A stretch of DNA of 64,000 nucleotides from an uncultured Bacteroidales bacterium (lineage in GTDB: Bacteria; Bacteroidota; Bacteroidia; Bacteroidales; P3), in assembly GCA_900316515.1 (NCBI GenBank), contig ONDE01000003.1, positions 80,347 through 144,346 of the forward strand, in the 5' to 3' direction. The notes below the pieces were generated by a model. It searched no databases. It saw only the letters and a program-made list of their open reading frames with translations, and was not told the origin of the DNA. A program made the translations under genes and the position numbers. Below, one piece after another: positions 16,851-23,919 of this stretch (its first letter is position 1; every line of letters starts with the position of its first letter).

Positions 16851-18239
16851 ATTCAACAGGTTCTCGAGGGCTATCTGTGCGCTGACGACGTTCATCACAG
16901 CCTGTATGTAGTTGCTCTGGGCGGAGATGATGTCGGTGGAGGCGTTGGTGACCTCGAGGCTGCTGGCGCGGCCGTAGTTGTATTTCTCGGTGATGTTGTT
17001 GAAGACGCGCTGGGTCACTTCGAGGTTACGGTTCTGGATGTCGTAGTTCTCGAGTGCCGAGGCGAGGTCGTAGCAGAGCTGGTTGTACTGCACGCGCAGA
17101 CCATCTTCGGCCTGGCGGCGGCTGTTGACAGCCTCCTGCAAGTCGATCTTGGCGCTCTTGATATTGGAGACGCGTGTGCCCACGGTGAGCAGCGGGACGC
17201 TGATGGAGGCGCCCACCATGTTCGGCGGCGTCATGTTGAAGCCTTCGTCCTTGCCGAAGTAGGTCTTGTTGCTGTACTGGTAGTAGGCCGAGAGGGTGGG
17301 GGTGAAGTCCATCCATGCCATGGTGACGTTGCGCTTGGCGAGTTCCTCGTTCTGCTCGAGGAGCTTGTAGTTGAAATTGCGTGTGATGTCGAAGCCCTGG
17401 CCGAGGAGCTGTGCGGCGTTGTCGACGCTGAGGATGTTGTCGATAGGTGTGGAGAGCTCGAGGGTGGCGTTGACGTCGGCGCCAAGTTGCAGCAGCATGG
17501 AGTTGCGCAGAGCCTGCAGCGAGCGTTTGGTGCTGTTGATGCTACTCTTCAGCGAGGCCACCTGCACCTGCAGCTTGTCGGCATCCACCTGCTCGGCGGC
17601 GCCCACGTTGACGGCGGCCTGGCTGGTGGCGGCGAGGCTTTCGAGGTTGGCGAGCGAGGAGTCGAGGAGGCCGATGGTCTGTTCCATGACGAGGATGGAG
17701 ACGTAGACGTTTTTCACGTTGGCGCGGGTGGTCTGCTCGGTCTGCTGGCGGCTGATGTCGGTCATCTCCATGGCGATGTTCTGCAGCATGGTGCCCACGA
17801 TTTGTGCGCCGGTGACGGCCACGGAGGCGGTGATACTGAAGGTGCCGCTGGGGTTCATGGCGATGCCGCCCGAGTTCTCATCGGTGGTCTCGGAGCTGCT
17901 TTCGGGAATGGAGATGGGCAGCGTCATACCGCCGATGGTGATGGAGTCGGGCATCATGGAGGCCATGCTTCCGCGAGAGCCGAAGTTCATGGTGTAGCCG
18001 CACATGTTCTGGTAGTCGAAGCCTGCCTTCACCTGCGGCAGCATGGTGCTGAGGGTCTTCCAGCGGCTGAGTTCGGCCTTTTTGACCTCGAGGTCGGCAT
18101 TCTGCATGGCGGCGTTGTGCTCGACGGCGTACTGCTGTGCTTCTTCGAGCGAGAGGCGCAGCACAGGACGTTCCTGTGCCGTTGTCACCAAGCCGAAGGC
18201 AAGCAAAGCCATAGTCAATGTTATCTTTTTCAATGTCAT
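16845..18239 (-). CDS. TolC-family outer-membrane efflux protein
   Basis: A 464-aa outer-membrane channel. It has a signal peptide (MTLKKITLTMALLAFGLVTT then AQ) and begins its mature part with the typical LSLEEAQQYAVEHNAAMQNA helix. The long alpha-helical repeats of the OEP family follow, the second starting near residue 290 (LLEQNEELAKRNVTMAWMDF, TLSAYYQYSNKTY). It forms the exit duct of the tripartite pump. It lies 157 nt downstream of the tetR-family gene, and its own transcript may start in that gap. Confidence 0.92.
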   Translation of the reverse strand: MTLKKITLTMALLAFGLVTTAQERPVLRLSLEEAQQYAVEHNAAMQNADLEVKKAELSRWKTLSTMLPQVKAGFDYQNMCGYTMNFGSRGSMASMMPDSITIGGMTLPISIPESSSETTDENSGGIAMNPSGTFSITASVAVTGAQIVGTMLQNIAMEMTDISRQQTEQTTRANVKNVYVSILVMEQTIGLLDSSLANLESLAATSQAAVNVGAAEQVDADKLQVQVASLKSSINSTKRSLQALRNSMLLQLGADVNATLELSTPIDNILSVDNAAQLLGQGFDITRNFNYKLLEQNEELAKRNVTMAWMDFTPTLSAYYQYSNKTYFGKDEGFNMTPPNMVGASISVPLLTVGTRVSNIKSAKIDLQEAVNSRRQAEDGLRVQYNQLCYDLASALENYDIQNRNLEVTQRVFNNITEKYNYGRASSLEVTNASTDIISAQSNYIQAVMNVVSAQIALENLLNN

Positions 18240-18290
18240 TGTATGTTTGTTGTTTCTTGTTTCGTTGTTCTTATGTTTGGAGTTAAAGAA

Positions 18291-18312
18291 GATATCGCGC
18301 TTCGCGCTAAAG
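18291..18312. promoter_or_regulatory. Possible operator upstream of the efflux operon
   Basis: The inverted sequence GCGC-TTC-GCGC within ATCGCGCTTCGCGCTA lies about 55 nt upstream of the TolC-like gene and downstream of the TetR-family gene. It could be a regulator binding site or a local hairpin; there is no direct proof. Confidence 0.3.
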
Positions 18313-18363
18313 TTAAAGACAAATGTTTCAGCAGGAACTATTGTCTCAAAATACTTGACTACT

Positions 18364-18405
18364 TTAATTCTTAACTCTTGATTTTTAATTCTTAATTCAT
18401 AACTC
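18364..18405. repeat. Word repeat, single arm (GAGTTATGAATTAAGAATT type)
   Basis: On the minus strand the sequence runs GAGTTATGAATTAAGAATT and continues with further AAGAGTTAAGAATT words. The TGA stop of the TetR-family gene (18397-18399) is part of the first word. The same words occur inside the MurD2-like gene at 21685-21720. Confidence 0.65.
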
Positions 18406-19032
18406 TCCCAGTTCTTCCATCACTTGGCGGAAGTGGGGTACCGACTCTTCGTAGCGTTTGATGGTGTCGGTAGACATAAGTCCGCGGAGGTAGGTGAAGC
18501 AAATCTCGTTGAGGCGATGGAGGTAGGCCTGCTGGTCGTCGACGTCGGAGAGGCGGCGTTGCTGGATGAGGTCGCAGAGGAAGTCGACGGCCACGTCGAT
18601 GTCGGCGTCGTGGCGCAGGTAGTTGTGCTGCTGCACGTATTCCATGCCGTGGTGCATCATGGTGTGGAGTGCCTCGGTATGAAGGCGGAAGAAGCGGTCG
18701 TGAATTTCGGGATAGTAGCGCTCGGCTTCGTCGAGCAGACGACGGTAGCGGTGGTTGCTGTCGGCGCCGACGCGCAGCATATACATGGCCACCAGCAGGG
18801 GTTCGTCCACCTTACTGTGGGCCTTGCGGTGCATCTCGTTGAGGCGGTCGTGGACCTGCATGAGGCATTCGGCCAGGAGCTCCTCCTTGTTGGCGAAGGT
18901 CTCGTAGAGGGTGCGTTTCGAGATGTGGAGAGCCTGGGCGATATCGTCCATCGTCACCCCGCGGCAGCCGCGCGAACTGAACATCTGCAGGGCTGTCTCT
19001 ACAATTTTTTCCTTTATTTCTTCAGTAGCCAC
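18397..19032 (-). CDS. TetR/AcrR-family regulator of the efflux operon
   Basis: A 211-aa regulator. The N-terminal helix-turn-helix is canonical: IVETALQMFSSRGCRGVTM, then DDIAQALHISKRTLYETFANKEEL (residues 9-53). The C-terminal ligand/dimer domain (about 60-200) is all-helical and unassigned. It precedes the TolC-adaptor-RND genes in the same direction, so it most likely represses this pump and is relieved by a transported compound. It has its own promoter box at 19105-19112 with a leader of about 65 nt. Its final Leu codon and stop fall in a repeat arm. Confidence 0.9.
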   Translation of the reverse strand: MATEEIKEKIVETALQMFSSRGCRGVTMDDIAQALHISKRTLYETFANKEELLAECLMQVHDRLNEMHRKAHSKVDEPLLVAMYMLRVGADSNHRYRRLLDEAERYYPEIHDRFFRLHTEALHTMMHHGMEYVQQHNYLRHDADIDVAVDFLCDLIQQRRLSDVDDQQAYLHRLNEICFTYLRGLMSTDTIKRYEESVPHFRQVMEELGEL

Positions 19033-19104
19033 TTCTTTCCAACCCTTTGATTTATAGAAGATAAAATATAACTATATATATATTGTCCTGTTTCAAAGGC
19101 GGTG

Positions 19105-19112
19105 CAAAGATA
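19105..19112 (-). promoter_or_regulatory. Bacteroidota -7 box for the TetR-family gene
   Basis: TATCTTTG on the minus strand, about 73 nt upstream of ATG 19032 and just after the yajC terminator. Confidence 0.65.
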
Positions 19113-19115
19113 CAG

Positions 19116-19150
19116 AAAACTCCGAAAACTAAAATAGTTTTCGGAGTTTT
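19116..19150 (-). terminator. Terminator downstream of yajC
   Basis: A perfect 16-bp stem AAAACTCCGAAAACTA / TAGTTTTCGGAGTTTT with a 3-nt loop lies 34 nt past the yajC stop. It ends in a T-run on either strand. Confidence 0.85.
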
Positions 19151-19183
19151 GTGGTGTTAAATAAACTTAATGGATGTCGATTG

Positions 19184-19468
19184 TTACTTTTTCCGTTCGG
19201 GGACAGGCTGGAGGGTGGCTAGCTGGACCTTCATGCGGACGCCAGGGGCGGCTTCGACAACGGCGTAGGCGCCGTCGCGGCTGACGAAGGTGACGTGGAT
19301 GCCGCCGGCGGTGACGAGGCGGTCGCCGGCTTTGAGGCTGTCGCGGTAGGCGGCTTCTTTCTTGGTCCTGTCACTTTGCGGTTTGATGAGGAAGAAATAG
19401 AACACGGCGATCATCGCCACAATCATGATGGCTGTTTTCCAGCCGTTTGCAATGTCGAGTAGTATCAT
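19184..19468 (-). CDS. yajC: YajC, Sec translocon accessory subunit
   Basis: A 94-aa protein with one N-terminal membrane helix (AIMIVAMIAVFYFFLIKPQ) followed by the diagnostic PQSDRTKKEAAYRDSLKAGDR and VTAGGIHVTFVSRDG of YajC. It works with SecDF at the SecYEG translocon. The length fits the family. It is a single gene here, with a strong terminator behind it and the MurL-like gene divergent on the other side. Confidence 0.9.
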   Translation of the reverse strand: MILLDIANGWKTAIMIVAMIAVFYFFLIKPQSDRTKKEAAYRDSLKAGDRLVTAGGIHVTFVSRDGAYAVVEAAPGVRMKVQLATLQPVPERKK

Positions 19469-19671
19469 CTCTGTGGTTTTGTTGTTTTACGTTCGAGGTT
19501 TTCTGTCTGGTTTATAATTGAAAAAACATATATATAACGTGCATGTGTTTTGTTTTATTGCTATATGGGGCTGAAATTTTTTATTGTAGACTAAACTACC
19601 AAGTGCAACTCACGGCAGATGTTTTTATTTATAGAAAACAATAATTCATGCAGGCAGGCGTTAATAGGATT

Positions 19672-21093
19672 ATGAATAACACCGACAAGTACTTGGCGCT
19701 ACGAGCGCAATATCCTGTGTTTGAGTATGTGGCCTACCACCATGAGGTGTGCGGGGAGGGATTGCGTGTGTGGTTCGACTTCAGAATGGGCGACGTGGAG
19801 TTCCATCCGACAGCATTGGTGGAGCGCAGGCCGTTCCTCGACTTTGATAAGGATATCGACTGGATTGTGTTCAATATCGGCATGGTGGAGCTGGTGAGCT
19901 ACTGGAAGTGCGCCTGTCCGCCGACGGTTCGTGTCCTCTGTGGGGCGCTCACCGACAGCCAGGTGGTTTTCTGGAAGAAGCTGTATTGGAATGGTTTAGG
20001 CGAGTTCTACTACACCAACGACATATCGGAAAGCCAGGAGTCGTTTATGGAAGTGGAAAGTGGAAAGTTGAAGGTTGAAATTCCAGCTGACGCTGATAAA
20101 GGTTTTAGTTCGCAATTTTCAATTTCCAATTCATATCTTGTCCCGGTAGGCGGCGGCAAGGACAGTGTCGTCACTCTTGAATTGCTGCGTCGGGCAGGGA
20201 AGAAGATACGGCCGCTTATCATGAATCCCCGTGGTGCCACCGTGGAGTGCGCCGCCAAGGCGGGCTTCGCGATGGACGAGGTGCTGGTGATACGCCGCAC
20301 GATAGACAAGACGCTGCTGGACCTCAACGCCAAAGGATACCTGAACGGTCACACGCCTTTCTCGGCGATGCTGGCTTTCTACACCATGCTGGCATCGGCA
20401 TTGAGCGGGGTGCCCAATGTGGCGCTGAGCAACGAGAACTCGGCCAACGAGGCAACTGTTCTCGTGCGCGACCAAAATGGAGCGAACGAGAATGGTTGGT
20501 CGTATGTGAACCACCAGTATTCGAAGAGTCTAGAGTTTGAGGATGACTTCAGGGAGTATGTGAATGAAGAATTAAGAATGAAGAATGAAGAATCGTCGTT
20601 TAACTATTTTTCTTTTTTAAGGCCATTGAGCGAGTTGCAGATAGCCATGTTGTTCAGCCGTTTCACGCAGTATCACGATGTGTTCCGCTCGTGCAATGTG
20701 GGCAGCAAGCAGGACATCTGGTGCGGCCACTGCGCGAAGTGCCTCTTTGCCTATATCATCCTCTCGCCGTTCATAGAGCCTACGCGTCTCAATGCTATCT
20801 TCGGCAAGGCTATGCTCGACGACACTACGATGGAGCACGAGTTCCGGCAGCTGGTCGGCGAGGCGGAGACCAAGCCCTTCGAGTGTGTAGGGACGGTGAG
20901 CGAGGTGAGGCAGGCTTTGGCGATGGCCACGGCACGTTGGTATAAAGAGAAACGCCCCGCTCTCCTGGATAATATAGACAGTCTAGACAATCAAGTAAAC
21001 CAAATCGATCTGGGACATCTGGACGACCTGGGTAATCTTACGGCTGACGAACGCAAAATACTCCAAGACGCATGTACAGAGAAGAGCAACTGA
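19672..21093 (+). CDS. murL: MurL-like UDP-MurNAc-L-Ala-L-Glu epimerase
   Basis: A 473-aa PP-loop ATP-pyrophosphatase-type protein. Diagnostic parts are the loop VPVGGGKDSVVTLELL (about residue 159), MNPRGATVECAAKAG, LNGHTPFSAMLAFYTMLAS, LSNENSANEATV and VNHQYSKSLEFE (about 250-290), the cysteine cluster WCGHCAKCLFAY (about 350) and KPFECVGTVSEV. These match MurL, which uses ATP to invert the terminal L-Glu of UDP-MurNAc-L-Ala-L-Glu, giving the D-Glu form without glutamate racemase. The next gene is a MurD homologue overlapping by 22 nt, as expected for the MurL-MurD2 pair. ATG 19672 (MNNTDKYLALR) is preferred; 19648 is an in-frame alternative. Two word repeats lie in frame (20049-20132, 20561-20593). 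Confidence 0.82.
   Translation: MNNTDKYLALRAQYPVFEYVAYHHEVCGEGLRVWFDFRMGDVEFHPTALVERRPFLDFDKDIDWIVFNIGMVELVSYWKCACPPTVRVLCGALTDSQVVFWKKLYWNGLGEFYYTNDISESQESFMEVESGKLKVEIPADADKGFSSQFSISNSYLVPVGGGKDSVVTLELLRRAGKKIRPLIMNPRGATVECAAKAGFAMDEVLVIRRTIDKTLLDLNAKGYLNGHTPFSAMLAFYTMLASALSGVPNVALSNENSANEATVLVRDQNGANENGWSYVNHQYSKSLEFEDDFREYVNEELRMKNEESSFNYFSFLRPLSELQIAMLFSRFTQYHDVFRSCNVGSKQDIWCGHCAKCLFAYIILSPFIEPTRLNAIFGKAMLDDTTMEHEFRQLVGEAETKPFECVGTVSEVRQALAMATARWYKEKRPALLDNIDSLDNQVNQIDLGHLDDLGNLTADERKILQDACTEKSN
20049..20132 (+). repeat. In-frame word repeat inside the MurL-like gene
   Basis: The left arm 20049-20082 (GGAAGTGGAAAGTGG, then GTTGAAGGTTGAAA) and the right arm 20113-20132 (CAATTTTCAATTTCCAATTC) are inverted relatives. 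The insert encodes a Lys/Glu/Ser-rich linker just before the PP-loop. Similar words occur at 56116-56210. Confidence 0.65.
20561..20593 (+). repeat. In-frame word repeat inside the MurL-like gene (GAATGAAGAATTAA)
   Basis: Four copies of a GAATGAAGAAT/TAAGAATGAAG word are translated as NEELRMKNEES between the conserved KSLEFEDDF and LRPLSELQIA motifs. Confidence 0.65.
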
Positions 21094-22322
21094 AAGCCCT
21101 GCTGGCGGGCAAACGCATATTGATAGCGGGCTACGGACGTGAGGGCAGGAGCGCCGAACGCTTGATTCAGCGCTTGGTCCCCGAGACTCAATACACCATT
21201 GCCGACGGAAACGAACAGATTGCCACCGAGAGCGCCAAGGACTGCTACGACATGATTATCAAGAGTCCCGGTGTGCCTATGCGTGTGTTGGGGAGTGTGG
21301 AATGCTCGTCGCTGACCGACATCTTTCTGCAGGTATATGGCGACAAGACTATCGGCGTTACGGGTACCAAGGGCAAGAGCACGACAGCGAGCTTGATACA
21401 CCACCTGTTGCCGGGGAGCATACTGGCAGGCAACATCGGCATACCGCTTTTCGACATACTCGACGATATACAAGAGGACAGCATTGTGGTGGCGGAACTG
21501 AGCTGTCACCAGCTGGAGAATATACATCGCGGACCGCATATTGGCGTGCTGCTCAACCTCTACCAGGAGCACCTGGACCACTACGAGGACTATATGGGTT
21601 ACAAGATGGCCAAGATGCAGATAGGCATGAAGCAGCAGGCGGGTGACCATTTCTTCTACTGCACCGACAACGAGGAGCTACGATTGTTAGTTAAGAGTTA
21701 TGAGTTAAGAGTTAAGAGTGAACTGCACCCATATTCTATTAATGATATTAGTGACGAGGAACAGGTGTTGCTCGCGGCCTGCCCACTGGAGGGCGAGCAC
21801 AACAGGAGCAACGCCTTGGTGGCGTGCCGAGTGGCATCGCTTGTGACGCGCCAGCCACTTAAAACTTACGACTTAAAACTTAAAACCTTCAAGGGTCTGC
21901 GTCACAGGATGGAAAAGGTTGGCGTATATAAGGGAATCACGTGGTACGACGACAGCATCAGCACCATACCCGCCGCCGCCATTGCCGCCGTGCGGGCTCT
22001 CGGTCGTGTCGACACCCTTATCCTCGGCGGCTTTGACAGGGGCATCGACTATCAGCCGCTGGTCGGTTTCCTCAAAGAAAACCCGATACCGAACCTAGTT
22101 TTTGTCGGACAGGCAGGTCGCCGCATCCACTCACTCATTCACACATTCGCTCATTCACACATTCTCGTTGAGGACGACTACACGAAGATAGTGCCTTGGT
22201 GCGCCGAGCATACTCCGCAGGGTGGGGTGGTTCTGCTCTCGCCGGCAGCCGCGAGCTACGACGCCTTCAAGAACTTCGAGGTGCGCGGCGACTTCTACGC
22301 CGAACAAATCAAGAAATTATGA
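21072..22322 (+). CDS. murD2: MurD2-like UDP-MurNAc-L-Ala:L-Glu ligase
   Basis: A 416-aa Mur ligase. It has an N-terminal Rossmann-like part (KRILIAGYGREGRSAERLIQ), the ATP-binding P-loop GVTGTKGKSTTASLIHHLL (about residue 93), the central AELSCHQLENIH and LNLYQEHLDHY motifs, and the C-terminal FKGLRHRMEKVGVY and YDDSISTIP motifs. It fits the MurD family. Standing directly behind the MurL-like gene, it is most likely MurD2, which adds L-Glu to UDP-MurNAc-L-Ala for MurL to epimerise. A canonical MurD role is the alternative. Start ATG 21072 overlaps murL by 22 nt; the stop overlaps the next start (ATGA). Three word repeats are carried in frame. Confidence 0.78.
   Translation: MYREEQLKALLAGKRILIAGYGREGRSAERLIQRLVPETQYTIADGNEQIATESAKDCYDMIIKSPGVPMRVLGSVECSSLTDIFLQVYGDKTIGVTGTKGKSTTASLIHHLLPGSILAGNIGIPLFDILDDIQEDSIVVAELSCHQLENIHRGPHIGVLLNLYQEHLDHYEDYMGYKMAKMQIGMKQQAGDHFFYCTDNEELRLLVKSYELRVKSELHPYSINDISDEEQVLLAACPLEGEHNRSNALVACRVASLVTRQPLKTYDLKLKTFKGLRHRMEKVGVYKGITWYDDSISTIPAAAIAAVRALGRVDTLILGGFDRGIDYQPLVGFLKENPIPNLVFVGQAGRRIHSLIHTFAHSHILVEDDYTKIVPWCAEHTPQGGVVLLSPAAASYDAFKNFEVRGDFYAEQIKKL
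21685..21720 (+). repeat. In-frame word repeat inside the MurD2-like gene (GAGTTATGAGTTAA)
   Basis: Words of TTAAGAGTTATGAGTTAAGA are translated as LLVKSYELRVKS. The same word set forms the 3' end of the TetR-family gene (18364-18405). Confidence 0.7.
21857..21889 (+). repeat. In-frame word repeat inside the MurD2-like gene (ACTTAAAACTTA)
   Basis: Three copies of ACTTAAAACTT(A) are translated as PLKTYDLKLKT, directly before the conserved FKGLRHRME motif. The word matches the arms at 15692-15766 and 59755-59828. Confidence 0.7.
22128..22167 (+). repeat. In-frame word repeat inside the MurD2-like gene (CATTCACACATTC)
   Basis: Copies of (CT)CATTCACACATTC are translated as HSLIHTFAHSHIL. The same word forms the right arms at 57914-57949 and 54875-54907. 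Confidence 0.7.
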
Positions 22323-23389
22323 CAGACTATATTGCTATTAGGAAAGCACTGCACGACCATCCGCAGACTGCTGGTTGCGAGCAGTTCGCCCACGACACCA
22401 TAGTGCGTCACCTACAGACCCTGCGCCCATCTAAAGTCTATACCAATGTCGGCGGCTACGGCGTCATCGCCGTCTGGGGCACTGACCCGCAGGCACCCAC
22501 CATCGCCTTCCGTGCCGATACCGACGCCCTGCCCATAGGCCACCGCTGTGGCCACGACGGACACACCACCATACTGCTTCGCCTGGCCGAGCTAATAGAT
22601 GAAGAATTCAACATTCAACATTCCTCATTCAACATTCTCTTGCTCTGGCAGCCTGCTGAAGAGACTGGCACAGGTTCGATGGCGGTGATAGATAGCGGCA
22701 TACTGCAGCAGTACAACATCAAGGCATTCTATGGCCTGCACAACCTGCCGGGCTATTCGCTGGGCAGTGTGGTGATATGTCCGCACACTTTTGCCGCCGC
22801 CTCGACGGGTGTGGTCTACCGCCTCGTTGGCCGCGAGACCCATGCTTCGACGCCCGAGATGGGAGTTAATCCGGGACTTGCAGTGGCAGAGATAATCAAT
22901 AGGTTCAATGGGTTTAATGGGCAAAATGGAGAGTTTAGACAGTCGACTTTGATATGCGTCCGCATTGGGCAGCCGGCCTTCGGCACTTCGGCGGGACACG
23001 GTGAGGTGATGTTCACCCTGCGTGCCTTCACCAATAAAGGCATGGAACAGCTGTTGGCCGACGCCAACGCCGTCGTCGACGAGATTGCCGCTCGCCACAG
23101 CCTCACCGTCACACGCTCGTTGGTGGAACCTTTCCGCGCCACGGAGAACCACTCGGAATGTGTTAAAGTGTTAATGCGTGAATGTGTTAATGCTGTAATT
23201 AAAGAAGAGCCGTTCAGGTGGAGCGAAGACTTTGCAGAGTATCTGTTGCGATGGCCCGGTGCCATGTTCGGCATGGGCAGTGGTGAGAATCATGCAGAAC
23301 TGCATCATCCGGAATATGACTTCCCAGACGAGCTGGTAGAGCCTGCCGCGCGGATGTTCTTCCGGCTGGCTCAGGGAACCATCTCGTAG
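22319..23389 (+). CDS. M20-family amidohydrolase
   Basis: A 356-aa metallopeptidase-fold amidohydrolase (HipO/AbgB-like). Metal-site features include AFRADTDALPIG followed by HRCGHDGHTTILL, WQPAEETGTGSM (catalytic Glu pair) and GLHNLPGYSLGS. A dimerisation domain starts near HASTPEMGVNPGLAVAEI. Such enzymes hydrolyse N-acyl amino acids or small peptides. ATG 22319 overlaps the MurD2 stop (ATGA), so it is translationally coupled to the MurL-MurD2 pair. A role in muropeptide or glutamate recycling is possible but only inferred. The 3' end overlaps the convergent LolA-like gene by 19 nt. Three word repeats lie in frame. Confidence 0.82.
   Translation: MTDYIAIRKALHDHPQTAGCEQFAHDTIVRHLQTLRPSKVYTNVGGYGVIAVWGTDPQAPTIAFRADTDALPIGHRCGHDGHTTILLRLAELIDEEFNIQHSSFNILLLWQPAEETGTGSMAVIDSGILQQYNIKAFYGLHNLPGYSLGSVVICPHTFAAASTGVVYRLVGRETHASTPEMGVNPGLAVAEIINRFNGFNGQNGEFRQSTLICVRIGQPAFGTSAGHGEVMFTLRAFTNKGMEQLLADANAVVDEIAARHSLTVTRSLVEPFRATENHSECVKVLMRECVNAVIKEEPFRWSEDFAEYLLRWPGAMFGMGSGENHAELHHPEYDFPDELVEPAARMFFRLAQGTIS
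22601..22639 (+). repeat. In-frame word repeat inside the M20 gene (CAACATTCAACATTC)
   Basis: Three to four copies of (CA)ACATTC/TCATTC are translated as EEFNIQHSSFNIL, in a loop before WQPAEETG. The word is related to the complement of 20561-20593. Confidence 0.65.
22902..22929 (+). repeat. In-frame word repeat inside the M20 gene (GGTTCAATGGGTTTAATGG)
   Basis: Three copies of a GGTTTAATG/GGCAAAATG word are translated as NRFNGFNGQNG. Confidence 0.5.
23158..23200 (+). repeat. In-frame word repeat inside the M20 gene (GTGTTAATG)
   Basis: Words AATGTGTTAAAGTGTTAATG and GAATGTGTTAATG are translated as CVKVLMRECVNAVI. They are the same words as the left arm at 57859-57890. Confidence 0.65.
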
Positions 23390-23919
23390 GTGTTCTTGAT
23401 GCCCGTTGATTCGACCAAGACCATTTTCAGCAGTTTGCCGTCGGAGGTACGGTAGGTGAGTTCGACCGACGAATAGCCTCCACGCTGCACTTTGCCTTTG
23501 GCGGCGAGTTTGACGGTATGTATGCCTTTGCTGATAGCCACCATCGATTCGGCATTGTTGGCTTTGGCGGCCTCCTGCCAGTTGCCAGCCAGGCAGTTGA
23601 GCAGGGTGGTGCGTTGCAGGTCGACAGCCTTGACCTTATCGGCCTTGACTTCGGTCTTCTTGCCATTGAGGTTCATCTTCACGATGTTGCCGTCGACGAT
23701 GAAGTACTCGCCCTCGGGGTCGGTATAATTCATGGTGAGCTGGTCGTTGCCGTCGAAGAGGAGGTGGCCAGACTTCACGATGGTCTTGCCAGATGTTTTC
23801 ATCTCGCGGGTGTGGGTGAAGTTGACATCGTAGGTGATGTTCTGAGCTGCGACGGCGAGCGTCAGCAGGAGTGATGCGATAAAGAGTGAGAATTGTTTCA
23901 TAATGTTATTTAGTATCAT
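23371..23919 (-). CDS. LolA-like outer-membrane lipoprotein carrier
   Basis: A 182-aa exported protein. A signal peptide (MKQFSLFIASLLLTLAVAAQ from the second Met) is followed by a LolA-type beta sheet: TYDVNFTHTREMKTSGKTIV, SGHLLFDGNDQLTMNYT, DPEGEYFIVDGNIVKMN. It probably carries lipid or lipoprotein in the periplasm for the neighbouring MMPL exporter. Start 23919 overlaps that gene's TGA (ATGA), suggesting coupling; ATG 23901 would give a more standard signal peptide and is the alternative. It is the last gene of the operon and overlaps the convergent M20 gene. Confidence 0.8.
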   Translation of the reverse strand: MILNNIMKQFSLFIASLLLTLAVAAQNITYDVNFTHTREMKTSGKTIVKSGHLLFDGNDQLTMNYTDPEGEYFIVDGNIVKMNLNGKKTEVKADKVKAVDLQRTTLLNCLAGNWQEAAKANNAESMVAISKGIHTVKLAAKGKVQRGGYSSVELTYRTSDGKLLKMVLVESTGIKNTYEMVP

